This document shows, in pieces, positions 23,162 through 34,156 of a stretch of 64,000 bases of DNA. Position numbers and translations under genes: made by a program. This DNA is from Notospermus geniculatus (lineage: Eukaryota > Nemertea > Pilidiophora > Heteronemertea > Lineidae): contig NMRB01002805.1 of the NCBI GenBank assembly GCA_002633025.1, forward strand, positions 18,050-82,049, given 5' to 3'. The notes beneath the pieces are model-generated. The model worked only from the letters and a program-made list of their open reading frames with translations. It ran no database searches and had not been told where the DNA came from. Within the stretch, counting starts at the first letter, position 1. Each line of letters starts with the position of its first letter.

Positions 23162-24240
23162 AAAGGGGCTGTTTCACTTCGAATTCAAGATTGCGATTTG
23201 TGATCTGTGGGAAAACTGAAAGAGCTATGATCTTGCAATTTGGAGGGATAATTCTGTGTTTCAGACCAATTTAAATGGTACAACAATCAATAACATTTGA
23301 AGTAATTTTTTAAGACAAAAGGATTTAAAACTCTTCGTATACAAAGAAATAATTAATTGTTTTACATGATATTTGGCATATGGATTTGGGTGGCACTCAT
23401 TTTTATGGTAAGATAAAAGAAACAAGAGAAAAATGTCACGAAATGTTGATATTCTGTTTTTGAAATGCAAGAAACTTACCATGTAGTTCTTCTGGAAAGG
23501 ACTGGTCTATTGATCCTTCTGGGGTGTAAGGTAGGCCTACAATGTTCCAGCATTCATGGCAAAGAATTGCTGTCTTTGTTGTCACAGCTATTGTATGAAC
23601 AGTCTTACATCAGGCCAGCACCTAGCCAGCACCACAACTCCATAGGCATTGAGAATTAGAGTTACATAACTTGCCTTTCCTTGCAGAGCAGTAAGGGCAG
23701 GTTGATGACCATTCAAAAGAATGTTTTGTTAGAAAGATTACCTCATTGAATCAGTTTGTAGTGCTTCCTATGCAAAAAACACCACCCCGTTCAGATGAAT
23801 GGTTGAACCCAAGTTCCCACAAAAGTCATCCAGTCCGGTTATGTCACTGTTATGACTTTATTGACAATGGTAGTCAACAATAGGCCTAAGGGTCTTCAGA
23901 GTGTTCATGTTCTTCCAAATGAGTGATATCAAACTACTTTTGTGACTTTTTTTGGTACTTTCATTGAATACAACTGGATTATTTTGCAGGTAGGTGACAC
24001 ATGGCTCATTCGCGAACCTATAATCCAAGTTTTTTTAGAAATATTTTGGTTCTAATATGAAACTTCAAGGCTTCAAACACCCATTGTCTTAAAAAATTAC
24101 TTCAAATGTTATTGATTGTTGTACCATTTAAATTGGCCTGTAACACAGAATTATCCCCCCAAATTGCAAGATCATAGCTCTTTCAGTTTTCCCACAGATC
24201 ACAAATCGCAATCTTGAATTCAAAGTGAAACAGCCCCTTT
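23162..24240. mobile_element. Foldback element, AAAGGGGCTGTTTCAC ends, ~160-bp arms
   Basis: Arms 23162-23325 and 24084-24240 are inverted copies (AAAGGGGCTGTTTCACTT, GATTGCGATTTGTGATCTGT, AATGTTATTGATTGTTG). The roughly 750-bp centre has no recognisable ORF. Confidence 0.75.
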
Positions 24241-26019
24241 ACACCTCTTTGGCCAGAGGGTAGGCTATGTAAGTGATGGTCCGTCAGGTGGATTGGGGCG
24301 TTATTGGTTACGGCAAGTGGGGCAGGTTGGGGCATTATGGGTCCTAAAGGGTTAACCAGAAGACATCTCACAGACATTTTGGTCACAATATTGTCAAGTT
24401 GCATGACAGAGTTCATGACCATTTCGGCATCAGGAGGAAGTGCCTGCAGACAAAACTTTGTTATGTACGTGTGTTGATCCAGCGGTCAGACATGACTCAA
24501 GTAATGAGGGCAGCGCCTCTTCTCCACGGAAAGATGTCGCTGCGACCATATCAGGCAGGCCTTTTCATTGTCTTCAGGACGTCATCTCCGTGGCAAAACG
24601 ACGTGCGAGCATGAAGCCACAACGTCACGGCAGTGTGACGCTGACGTTCCGTACAACGTCACAGTGAAAAAGTGGATACGGTCGCAGCGCCACCCCGATG
24701 ATAGAAACAAAATGGCTACAACCCCATTACAGTCTTGTGAGTGGACGCCGACCAAATCGCGATGGGAATGCAAGATCACGCACCAGTCATCATCGACAGT
24801 CGTGCGTCGAAGTACGAACTAGGCTTTAGACTTTCTGTCACCCCAAAACAGGATTTTGAGGAAATCTTTTAAAGAAACATTTTATTTTCACCCGCAAGAG
24901 GAAGTTTCCCTCAGAAATAATCAAATCGCTTCGTCATGTTGGGGCAATAAATTGAAAAGAATATGGTTGCCACATCAGAAAATTTCATTACAGCAGTGAG
25001 AAATGGATGTAACTGACACAATCGGGCAAACATGTTCCCTGAGTTACAAGATTTTCTTAATAATGCACCTTGATCATCGATTACCACGTCTCCCAATAAT
25101 GACTAAAGGAATCCACAAAGCAGATGGCATCCCCTTGAAGTCAGTCATGTCAGTTCCCTCTGGCAATGTAATGGTTGCTAGCTGTTTCATTGACATTTGC
25201 TAACGTGCTGAGATATTCCTGCCGTTGCGGAAAATGGACGATCGATCGCACAAGATTACTGGGGACATCAGGAGGTGCCTTGGGAGCCAATAGTGTGTTA
25301 CGGGCACCAAATGGAGCTCTTTATCATGAATAAGTAACTTTTTGATTGTTTTAAAATGTCTTCTTATTTAACCATTTCAGTGTTGGCTGTATTTTGATAC
25401 AATACGTAGTGTGCCGAGTCCATCAAACCATGACAACGAATCACTGCTGTGACATATGTTAGCCTTCTCAAGAACTTTTTGAGTAGGAGGCTATTGCCTC
25501 AGAGTAGGAGGCTGAGGTTTTTTTTCGAAGATAGCAGAACCATCACTGAACGATGTTATGACATGTGTAGTTAATGATATGAGCTACATTTAGTTTGACA
25601 ACAGACTAGAGATGGTGCAACAATTAGTCAACATTGTTTGGACATAGGTGAATCTGCACAGCAGAGATGGCGCGACGATTGGGCCAAGTGTTCCACATCG
25701 TTGGACTGCGTTAAATTGGGTGGCAATGAGGGGTTTTTCTTTTAGTGCCGGATGCTCTTTCTAGTTTTTTTAATACCGTATTAAAAAAAAATTTTTTGTA
25801 GGTGGCGGCAGATACTGTTGTAGGCGGCAAAATTGCCACCCGCCGCCTGTTATTGAAAAGGCTGTATGTTGTAATGCAATTTCACTTGAATAAACTGAGG
25901 ATCTAGGGGTCGATCCTCAGTTGAACCCTTCTTCAAGTGATCGATCGAGAGGGCAATGGAAAGCACAGGTTTTCTCTGATGGGCACACGAGTTCCTCTTG
26001 CTGTCAAAGGCCCAATAAT
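24241..26019. other. No gene seen; one hairpin
   Basis: ORFs at 24399-24822 overlap in several frames and have no family resemblance. A hairpin with 11-bp arms AACTGAGGATC/GATCCTCAGTT lies at 25893-25922. Weak inverted matches GGGCACCAAATG (near 25304) and CATTTGGTGCCC (near 26422) may bound a larger element. Confidence 0.35.
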
Positions 26020-26401
26020 AATGAGGAACCGGACGAACTAACGTCACGACGTGGCGCTGCAATCGATGAGACCGAAGTTTCTTTTTTCAGCGTGATTTCA
26101 AGTCATTTCCATTAACTTCTGGCGTGAAATAAACCCTATTTTTTCGGTCGCATGACATTAAAATTTACACCATCTTGTCGCGAATGAAAATTTCTGCTAT
26201 TTCTTTGCTTTTTTTCTTAAAATAAAGAGGTAGGATGGCGATAACGGCAACGTCTTTATCTTATTTTTTCCTGTAGAAAAATGTACAGCAGATTTTTTCA
26301 TGACGCAACGTCAGCACATAAAACGACGTCAATGACGTCGGTTCGGTCTCATCGATCGCTGCGCCGACCTGTCGGGATAAACGGCACGCCGGTTCCTCAT
26401 T
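26020..26401 (+). mobile_element. MITE, AATGAGGAACCGG ends, copy 1
   Basis: Inverted ends AATGAGGAACCGG and CCGGTTCCTCATT. The interior has GATAACGGCAACGTCTTTAT and several ACGTCA motifs. A truncated inverted copy lies at 63185-63482 in an SPCS2 intron. Confidence 0.7.
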
Positions 26402-26831
26402 GTCTGGAGAGCCAATAATGGTGCATTTGGTGCCCTGTACTCAACGGCAACGCAACATTTTTTATCTTCCAGTTATTTCCCTACCTCAGTCATCTCTTTG
26501 TCCCACTCTTGCTCCCATATCAGTTCTGTGGCAGCCTGGCTAAACCCACAACACGGTCTGGTAAGCCGATAGTATCGGTTTTAGGACTGAGCAGTGATTA
26601 CCGGAATCTATTGGCAATCAATGGGCTTAATTTCCTACATCTCGGAAAAGAATTGCGATTGTCATGATAGCAATTCTGGTAAAGATTTTCTAGAGATTTT
26701 CAACGGAGAAGGCTCTGTCAATTACTGGTCAGCAACAGGATGATCAGTGTTATGGGTTGTTATTGTGTGGCCACGGATTGGCTTGAAGTGGTCAATTTTT
26801 TTCACTCTTTCAGGACCATGGTTCTACTTAA

Positions 26832-27038
26832 AGGAGCCCAGTATTACCACTTTTCTCAGCAGCCGGCACCACCGTGCCACTCTCCAACCCAAGGGACTAA
26901 CCACGTTGTCGGTGAATGGACCCGATTTAATACCAATACATTTTATAATGGATTTTTGTAGTTTGTGTTGCTGCCGCTATGTGGCTCCCTCTACATTGGC
27001 AGTCAAATTACCCATTAGAGATCACATATCGTGCTCCT
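26832..27038. mobile_element. TTAA-flanked foldback MITE (AGGAGCCCAGTA), copy 2
   Basis: Matches 13504-13706 from end to end (CTCTCCAACCCA, TAATGGATTTTTGTAGTT). The left TTAA is intact; the right target has decayed to TCAA. Confidence 0.7.
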
Positions 27039-27119
27039 TCAACTGGCCATGTTTGATCTCAGACTAAAGGCGCCGCTCCACGTGACAGTTTTCTGTCAAA
27101 AGTTTGCTGTCAGATAGTT

Positions 27120-27145
27120 GCTGTCATACAGTACTGTATGACAGC
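27120..27145. repeat. Perfect 26-bp palindrome
   Basis: GCTGTCATACAGT followed by its exact reverse complement with no loop. Neighbouring CTGTCA and TGACAG words (27083-27165) suggest the core of a small foldback whose ends are ACGTGACAG and CTGTCTCACAGCG-like. Confidence 0.85.
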
Positions 27146-27439
27146 AGTTATTGCTGTCTCACAGCGCCACGTTGTGGCGTTAGTTCACAGGTTCCTCATT
27201 GTCTACAGAGCCAATAATGCCGTATTAGGCACTTGGCTCTCCACTCACTAGTTTTTTACCTATACATGTCTGTCATGTCCGTTATTCATCAACACAAATT
27301 GATGAAACAACTCCCCCGTCGAATCAGCCATAGCTCAAAGCATGTCTGACAGACAGCTGGGTTCTAATATGAAAATACAGTCCGCAGACGAGTTGCATCA
27401 TTTTTGAGTGACAGACCTGCGTTGTCCTCAAGGTATGGT

Positions 27440-28546
27440 CTCGAACACATGACAAACGCAAAAGTACATGTGAACACAGAGCTTCAGGGCAAATTTTCAA
27501 GGTCTGATCTACATGTAAAAGTACACATAACGTGGCAAATCTGCTCAAACTTGCCAAAACGAGACATAAAACATCGGCAAATGTCTCCTTGATGTGATAG
27601 GTTGCCGTGCTTGCCTGTCTGAAGAGCTCACAATGACGACTCCTTATTTCAAGAGAGTGGTAGAAGAGCAGAAAGCACTGGCTTGACATGTCGTATTCGT
27701 AAGAACCGTTGGTGCGTGGATGGATGATAGTTTCAGCCGAGACGCTACTGGATGAGATTCTTGAATTATTTGTTCAGACAGACTAAGATCTGTCTGCAGC
27801 TGTAAGTTCATCATTTTCGCCAAGGTCTGATAAGTCTCGAACACATGACATTGCAAAAGTACGTGTAGAACTTCAGGGCAAATTTTCAAGGTCTGATCTA
27901 AAAGTACACAGGACAAATCTGCTCAAACTTGCCTGAGAGGTTCTTCACTGACATCACACGGCCGCCATACTGGTCGTCAAAATGAAGCCATGGAGGCTGC
28001 CATCTTGTTCTCGGTTCAAAAGTTTAGCGGCCCGTACAGCCCACTGGGAGCATACAACTCAACAAATCACTTTACCCCTCACAGTTTCTGAGCATAAGTA
28101 GTTGGTCTGGTGTGAAAACCGTGTTGAAAACAAAGCGAATCGTCCATACGGCTTGCTGTCGGTGGCTGTAGAGGAGGGCTGATGACTGCCGACAACGTTA
28201 AAATTGTGTGCTGAACGCAGTGTTGATGCTGTGACGTTGTGTCATTTGACGGCCAAAATGGCGGACATTTTGAGCTGTGACGTCACGTGAAGAACCTCTA
28301 TACAAGACATAAAACGTCGGCAAATGTCTCCTTGATGTAATAGGTTGCCGTGCTTGCCTGTCTGAAGAGGTCACAACGACAACTCCTTAGTTCAAGAGAG
28401 TAGAGAAAAGCAGTAAGCACTGGATTGACATGTCGTATTCCTAAGAACCGTTGGTGCGTGGATGGATGATAGTTCAGTCGAGACGCTACTGGATGAGATT
28501 CTTGAATTATTTGTTCAGACAGACTAAGATCTGTCTGCAGCTCTAT
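27440..28546 (+). repeat. Segmental tandem duplication
   Basis: Unit 1 (27440-27801) and unit 2 (27837-27933 plus 28300-28546) are about 90% identical (TCGAACACATGACA, GGCAAATTTTCAAGGTCTGA, GTGCGTGGATGGATGATAGT). Unit 2 is split by the MITE at 27936-28299. Confidence 0.85.
27936..28299. mobile_element. MITE inserted in the second duplicate
   Basis: Ends AGAGGTTCTTCACTGACATC and its near mirror GTGACGTCACGTGAAGAACC plus TCT. Unit 1 of the duplication (27551-27560) lacks it, so both boundaries are defined by comparison. Confidence 0.8.
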
Positions 28547-28751
28547 GACTCATGTTTACTTTATTGTTTTCAGATTCGCCTTCCGCTGCGGGCAGCAGCT
28601 TACTCAAAGCTGGGATTTTCGTAGAGTGCTACCATTTTTGTTGTCTGCTGCCGGGTTTAGTAAGCTGGTATACAATGTAGACAGACAGGGAAATATCAGC
28701 AAGATCATCTCTGCAAGCCAGCATGTATGCTACTCATCACTACAAGTTAAA

Positions 28752-28910
28752 GGAATTAAATCCGAGGTGGAGGGTCTCGGTTGCGAGACCAAACCCGCGA
28801 GGGTGGAGCTAAAATGTACGAGTTGCTTAGCCGAGGGTTTGGATGGACTTTTTGCTCCACCCGAGCGGGTTTGGTGCCGCAACCAAGACCTGACGCCGAG
28901 GGTTTAATTT
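28752..28910. mobile_element. Foldback, AATTAAATCCGAGG arms
   Basis: Left arm with GGTCTCGGTTGCGAGACCAA then ACCCGC; right arm with GCGGGTTTGGTGCCGCAACC then AAGACC and GGTTTAATT. Forms a GC-rich hairpin. Confidence 0.65.
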
Positions 28911-29399
28911 CTATTCTACAACTTACCTCAAACTAACATTCATATTTCGATTCAGTGCAGTTTGACGGCAAATAAAATGTTCAGAGTCAATCCGACCCAT
29001 CAATGAACGACGTCAGTGAATCAGGCACTGTGTAACAAACCTTTAGCTAATGATACAAAACATATGGTTGGGAGTCACTGAGTATCCATCTTACTGCCAT
29101 TCTTTACACAAGCTGCCTCTCTGAATGCTCGGAGTGAGAAATGGTGAACGCTATTTTGGAAATACTGAGCGGGTTCTCAGTAGTGTAACCAAAACCTGCT
29201 GCATTCAGAATGAGGCTAACGCATTATCCATTTGAAACATACGCACGAGATACCGATTTTTTTAGAATTTGACTCGCAGACCTGATTTCCAAATCTTGCA
29301 GACATAAATTTCAATGTGCTACCCACTTTTAGAGGAGCACATGTTGGTGAAACGACTGATATCAATGGTTTAGGTCCCTGGGTATTGGAAGTATGAGTT

Positions 29400-29822
29400 G
29401 CGCTTCCACTACAAAAAAAGCCGGTATTTCGTCCGGTCTTATTCTGCTTCCATTACAGCACAGCCGTGTTTAATAAGTCCGGTTCTATTAAGTGCGGATC
29501 TATTTAGTTCGGATACCATAGCCGATCATACTCCGAATCTAAATTAGATGCGGATCAACTAGTGGTGTTTCTGTAGTGGAATGGCAATAAGTGCGGATCT
29601 ATTTGTAGTACTATGATCGGCTACAGGTGGCTTAAGATCGCTTGCGACATACCGCATGCTCGAAAGTACCAGAACAATAGGCGCCTCACTCCACGTATCG
29701 CCATCTGTAGCCGAGCATACTAACCTCAAATCCAGTAGTGGAAGCGCAAGCAGTGAAATACCCGGTTTTATTTTAGATGCGGTACTATTAAGACCGGATC
29801 TAAAAGCTGTAATGGAAGCGCA
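29400..29822. mobile_element. Compound foldback with GCGGATCTA motif cluster
   Basis: Outer ends GCGCTTCCACTACA and GTAATGGAAGCGCA are inverted. CTTCCA(C/T)TAC-type ends also occur internally near 29449, 29569 and 29740, suggesting nested related insertions. TAAGTGCGGATCTATTT-like words recur at least eight times in both orientations. Confidence 0.55.
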
Positions 29823-30118
29823 GCTATGGAGTTACATCTTTTCGACCACCCTGTGTAGAAATTACACATGAGTTACTCGCTAGCAGACGACAATACACTT
29901 AACCCAGTCGTATTTCTTTTTGGATTAATCGACTCCACTCTTGCCTAATCAATCACCGATCTTTTCTAATCAATCACTGATCAATGATTGATAACAGAAT
30001 TGCGACTGACATTAGTAAACATTCATCAGTGGCGTAGTGGGAAACGTAATCGAGAATTTATGATATTGTAACAAATATCGGTGAATATTACCTATTCGTG
30101 TCAAGAGCTGTTCGGCAG

Positions 30119-30246
30119 AGCGTGAAGTTAGAGGGGTTCATGAGTACTAACGCAACCACTGTAGCAGTGGTTACACTAGTTACAGCGTGAAGTTAGCGGG
30201 GTTCACATGTACTTACGCAACCACTGTATCAGTGGTTACACTACAT
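30119..30246 (+). repeat. Two 65-bp direct repeats with palindrome
   Basis: AGCGTGAAGTTAG to GTTACACTA occurs twice in tandem. Each copy holds an inverted repeat of the form AACCACTG-TAN-CAGTGGTT. Confidence 0.8.
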
Positions 30247-30780
30247 AAAACCCCGTGCTTACCCCAGGGATTTTGTGGTTACACCTATTAATCGCCGAGT
30301 CTGAATAGACCTGTGTCTGAAATCCCCGTGCTTATTAGCCCCATCGAGCTCGAACGGGCTATGCCGGGGCTATTTTAGACATGGGTATTTTACGTAGTGA
30401 ACCGCAAAATCCACGTGTCTACCTGTACATGCAGTTCTGAGCACCCCGACAGACGGCAATGCAAATCGATGAGTCATGCGCATGCGTATTGGCTATTTCA
30501 GGCCTCTAGTAGCCACTTGATTACGGAGAGTTGCCTACATGCAGTGCCCCTATCGCCGGGTTATGGAACTTTTTATTACCAATCGCATTTTAAGTAATGT
30601 AACCGCTCGCTGTGTCAACGCCCTGTTTTTTCTGGTTTGGAAAAAACACGTGTCTCAAAAAGCACTGGGATTTTAGATAGGTGTAACCAGGGCTTGTGTT
30701 TGAGTGGTGCAATTGAACATCGTGACCCCAGTAAGTTGGGCCCTTCTCCAAGTCATTGGGAAGGCAAATCTCTTTGACAC

Positions 30781-31006
30781 GCCGCCTGTTCTGTGGCTGT
30801 GCTGATTTAGAAAAGTCAGTCGCCGCCTGTTCTGTGGCTGTGCCATCAGGTGATCGACCTGACATCAGCATTAGACGGCAGAACTCGCACATCTGTGTCT
30901 GTCACATGAACTACGCCGCCTGTTCTGTGGCTCCGTCACGTGGTTGACCTGACATAAGCATTAGATAGCACAACATGCACAACTGTGTCTCAGTCACATG
31001 AACTAC
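30781..31006 (+). repeat. ~92-bp tandem repeat, 2.3 copies
   Basis: GCCGCCTGTTCTGTGGCT occurs at about 30781, 30823 and 30915, and the downstream ACCTGACAT(C/A)AGCATTAGA block occurs twice. A diverged single copy lies at 31390-31460. Confidence 0.75.
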
Positions 31007-32198
31007 AAGAGGACCCTATAGAAGACTAATCATTACTCGACATTAGTTTCAATTTTTTCAAGCCGCGACACTAATTAGACCAATTATCATTCTCCTCCTA
31101 GGAATGATCACATGATCTCTTTTTCGTGGATTCTTAATCGATTTCTGGAGGACACTCACAACACGCTAATTTTACGCTAAGAATAATCATAGTTATTATT
31201 CCTTTCCTCATCCAATTACGTACTTTCTTTTACATATTTTTTGCAATGGTTGATTATGTTGAACCGTTTGAGCGTTATACCAAAATATTGGTTTACAATG
31301 GACTTACTTTTTTCTGCCATTAATCTGTCTGTGTGCAGAAATTTGCATGAGTGATCCCCGGAAAAAACATTGGAGAGTACGGTGGTACTGTGATCCGGAA
31401 AAGTCAGTCACCGCCTGTTTTGTGCCGCTGCAAGGCCAGCCTGACATCAGCATAAAACGTCTCGTTCTGGAGTCGAACGCTCAAACACGGTGCCACCAAG
31501 CTACCCAGTACCCGAGGCACAGCAGCCATGGGCTTTTAAAATACTGGTGCTGAAATAGCCACTAGATTACATGCCGTAAAATGTGATCCAGATTAAGGGC
31601 ATGGAAAAAGGAATGCTCCCACAAACAGCCCTCCTGTCACCCAACCATGAAAGTATGGATGTAGCCGGTGAGATCATTACGTCAACAGACGACTTATGTG
31701 AAACCAAACACCCCCTTGTTTCCTGATCGTCTAGGCTTTCTAAGGATCCTACGGCCAGTAACCATGGATACCAGGAAAAACTAATACACCGGAGGTCAGA
31801 CATAGAAGGAAAACGCTACCATCCGGTCTTTGTGTTCTTCCCCATTCAAAGACCTCGATCAGTTGACAAAAATGGACACAGGAGGATTATAAGTGGACCG
31901 ACGACAGTTGAGCCGAGACGGAGGCATGGCCATTGTCACCATTAGATGACATAAGGAGTGGCCCTCCTTGAAAACTGACACCCTGGCAGTGTTTGGTCCT
32001 TGCAATACTTGGTTGTCATGGAAGCGAGGTATCGAGCTGACCAGCTGGAGAGGATCTAAATGAGCCCTTCGTTTTTATTCTCCTTGTTAGAGTAGAGACG
32101 ATATCTCTCGAGAGGTAGCTAGACATTGTTTTTTTTTACTCCGACAGCTCGTTCAACTTGGAGACAACTTCTTTATCCAATGGCACTTCAGTACATAA
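31007..32198. other. No gene seen
   Basis: No exon supported apart from the diverged repeat near 31390. Confidence 0.4.
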
Positions 32199-32807
32199 GC
32201 CAGGCGAACATCGCACTTGCGACTGGAAGCAACTGATCTGATCAGTCGCTGGTGATGTACGCGCTGTGCGCACATCGCAAATTCAGCAACTCAGCAGAAC
32301 TAGGAGGACCCAATCACTCGTCATGTCCTTACCGCGTACATCGCACTTACGACTGGCAGCCACTCGGAGGTAACATCTGGGGCGTTGAGACTCGCCGAGA
32401 CTAGGTTTCGTTCAGAAATCTGGCACTGATCAGTCACAAGCCCGTGTACATCACAGCGACTGAACGAAACTGGGTACAACTAGTACGGTACCCAGAATTT
32501 GAACATGTGGTAGAAAGTTGAACATGTGCAACTTGCAGCGACTGGCAAAATCTCAGTTCCAGCATCCTCCCACAGCAGGGGTTTTTACATGTACCTCGCT
32601 CCTCTTTATCCACTCACACGGGAGTGTATGGAGTGTATGAAGAGGAACGAGACCAAAGCCCTGCTGTGGGAGGATGAGTTCTAGCGAGACTGGTCACTGG
32701 CGACTGGTCAGTCACCTCCAGTTCCAGCTAGATCCTCCCAGTCGCCACCTTAGTGGCGACTACCGGTACTTGTCTCCAGTCGCAAGTGTGATATACATAC
32801 ACTGGGC
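32199..32807. mobile_element. Foldback family C, copy 3, with nested insertion
   Basis: Ends GCCAGGCGAACATCGCACTT and AAGTGTGATATACATACACT plus GGGC. The interior matches copies 1 and 2 in inverse order. A 114-bp foldback is inserted at 32563-32676. Confidence 0.7.
32563..32676. mobile_element. Nested foldback, CATCCTCCCACAGCAGGG, 8-bp duplication
   Basis: Inverted arms CATCCTCCCACAGCAGGG and CCCTGCTGTGGGAGGATG. Flanked by AGTTCCAG (32555-32562) and AGTTCTAG (32677-32684), an 8-bp duplication with one mismatch, as in hAT elements. Confidence 0.7.
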
Positions 32808-33599
32808 TTTAAGCATAGTGATTCATGAATTTCTGTCAAAGTTTCTCAACTTTTTATGAATTGAAATTGTGCACCAAGGACTTCAACTGCATATTGCAGG
32901 GCACTTCAACCTCAAATGTACATGAAATGTACAGGCAATGTACTGGTCGTAGTTAAATGCCAGACAAAAACTAAATAAATCTGTTCTCAAAAGCAAGTAT
33001 CGAAGATGTTCTTTCCGTGAACATACACTTGAGTCGTCCTTTGATGATAAAATTACTTTTATATACCAAGACTACCCAAGAGTCTCTTCTGCTTTTGTTG
33101 ATTTCTCCTCAATATACCGACATTGCTATCAAACCGAGTGTTTTGGTTACACTCCCCAGGGTTGGTCGTCTCGTATCTTTCCAATAATTGGTCTGCTTAG
33201 AAGTATCATGTGCCAGATGATACTGACAGTTTGAAAAATCGATGGAAATTCTGGCTTGGTATTTTGACCACAGATGTTTGAATCTTACAAGGCGGGAATG
33301 CCTAGTTGAAATACGGGGGTACATGTACTTCGATAATATTGTTCGAAGTCTGGCCAAATTTGTTTCTAACTCTTTGGGGATGCCTTGTGACACATGGATT
33401 GAGTATTCGTTTGGATTTTTCCATCAGAGCTGAAGCCAGCATTATACGTGTAGGAGCTGTCAGAGAGTTGACCAACAGGTGTCACTACAGCCCAATTCAA
33501 TGCATACAGCGGACCCATTCATTCTTGATTTAGCACCAATAAAGAGAAGTTTCTTTTGTATCGGTCCGCTAGAACATTGCTGCCATCTTTTGGCAATAC

Positions 33600-33715
33600 T
33601 CGCGGCTGACTGCTTCTATTGGCCCTAAAAGTATGGAAGAGGCCATTTCAAGCATGGGATTTTTTACTTGCCCTTGCATACATGTAGATATGGCACCATG
33701 GCTTAAGCCTAGTTC
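33600..33715 (-). mobile_element. SINE S2 body fragment
   Basis: Carries the S2 body words TTGGCCCTA, GAGGCCATTTCAAGC, TTTTTTACTTGCCCTTGCAT and ACCATGGCTTAAGCC without a tRNA head. Confidence 0.55.
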
Positions 33716-33827
33716 ATACTTTGATGCACGACCATATCGCCGGCGGCTGACGCGGGACCTTGCATTCGACGCTGACCCCGTCGTACGATTTTGTCGGTGT
33801 CCCAGGACTGAATTCTCTTGCGACACT

Positions 33828-34156
33828 GTGTGACCCGCTCTGGCAAAACCAGACACATGTCCCTCTTACCTTGGCAGGTAGAGACCAAGGGCCGTATTCT
33901 AGAACGTTCCTTAACATTAAGGTCCACCTTAAATCTATTGTTCTCGATGGTTTTACAATAGACTTAAGGTCGACCTTAACGTTAAGGAACGTTCTAGAAT
34001 ACGGGCCCAAATGTTTGTCAGTTTCAGTATTGTCTGCCTATCGGCTAATGAAATCTGAAAGAATCTATTTCTTCCATTCTCTCCTGGTGTCATCTCGGGT
34101 TGTTTAGGCTCACCTTCTAAGCGACATGCGACTCTTTTCGCCAGAGCGGGTCACAC
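33828..34156. mobile_element. TIR element, GTGTGACCCGCTCTGG, with nested hairpin
   Basis: Perfect 16-bp inverted ends (33828-33843, 34141-34156) enclose the hairpin MITE at 33889-34007. Confidence 0.65.
33889..34007. mobile_element. Hairpin MITE, GGGCCGTATTCTAGAACG, copy 1
   Basis: Almost fully self-complementary: stem of about 50 bp, GGGCCGTATTCTAGAACGTT then CCTTAACATTAAGGTCCACC, around a short AT loop. Matches 38323-38441. Confidence 0.85.
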
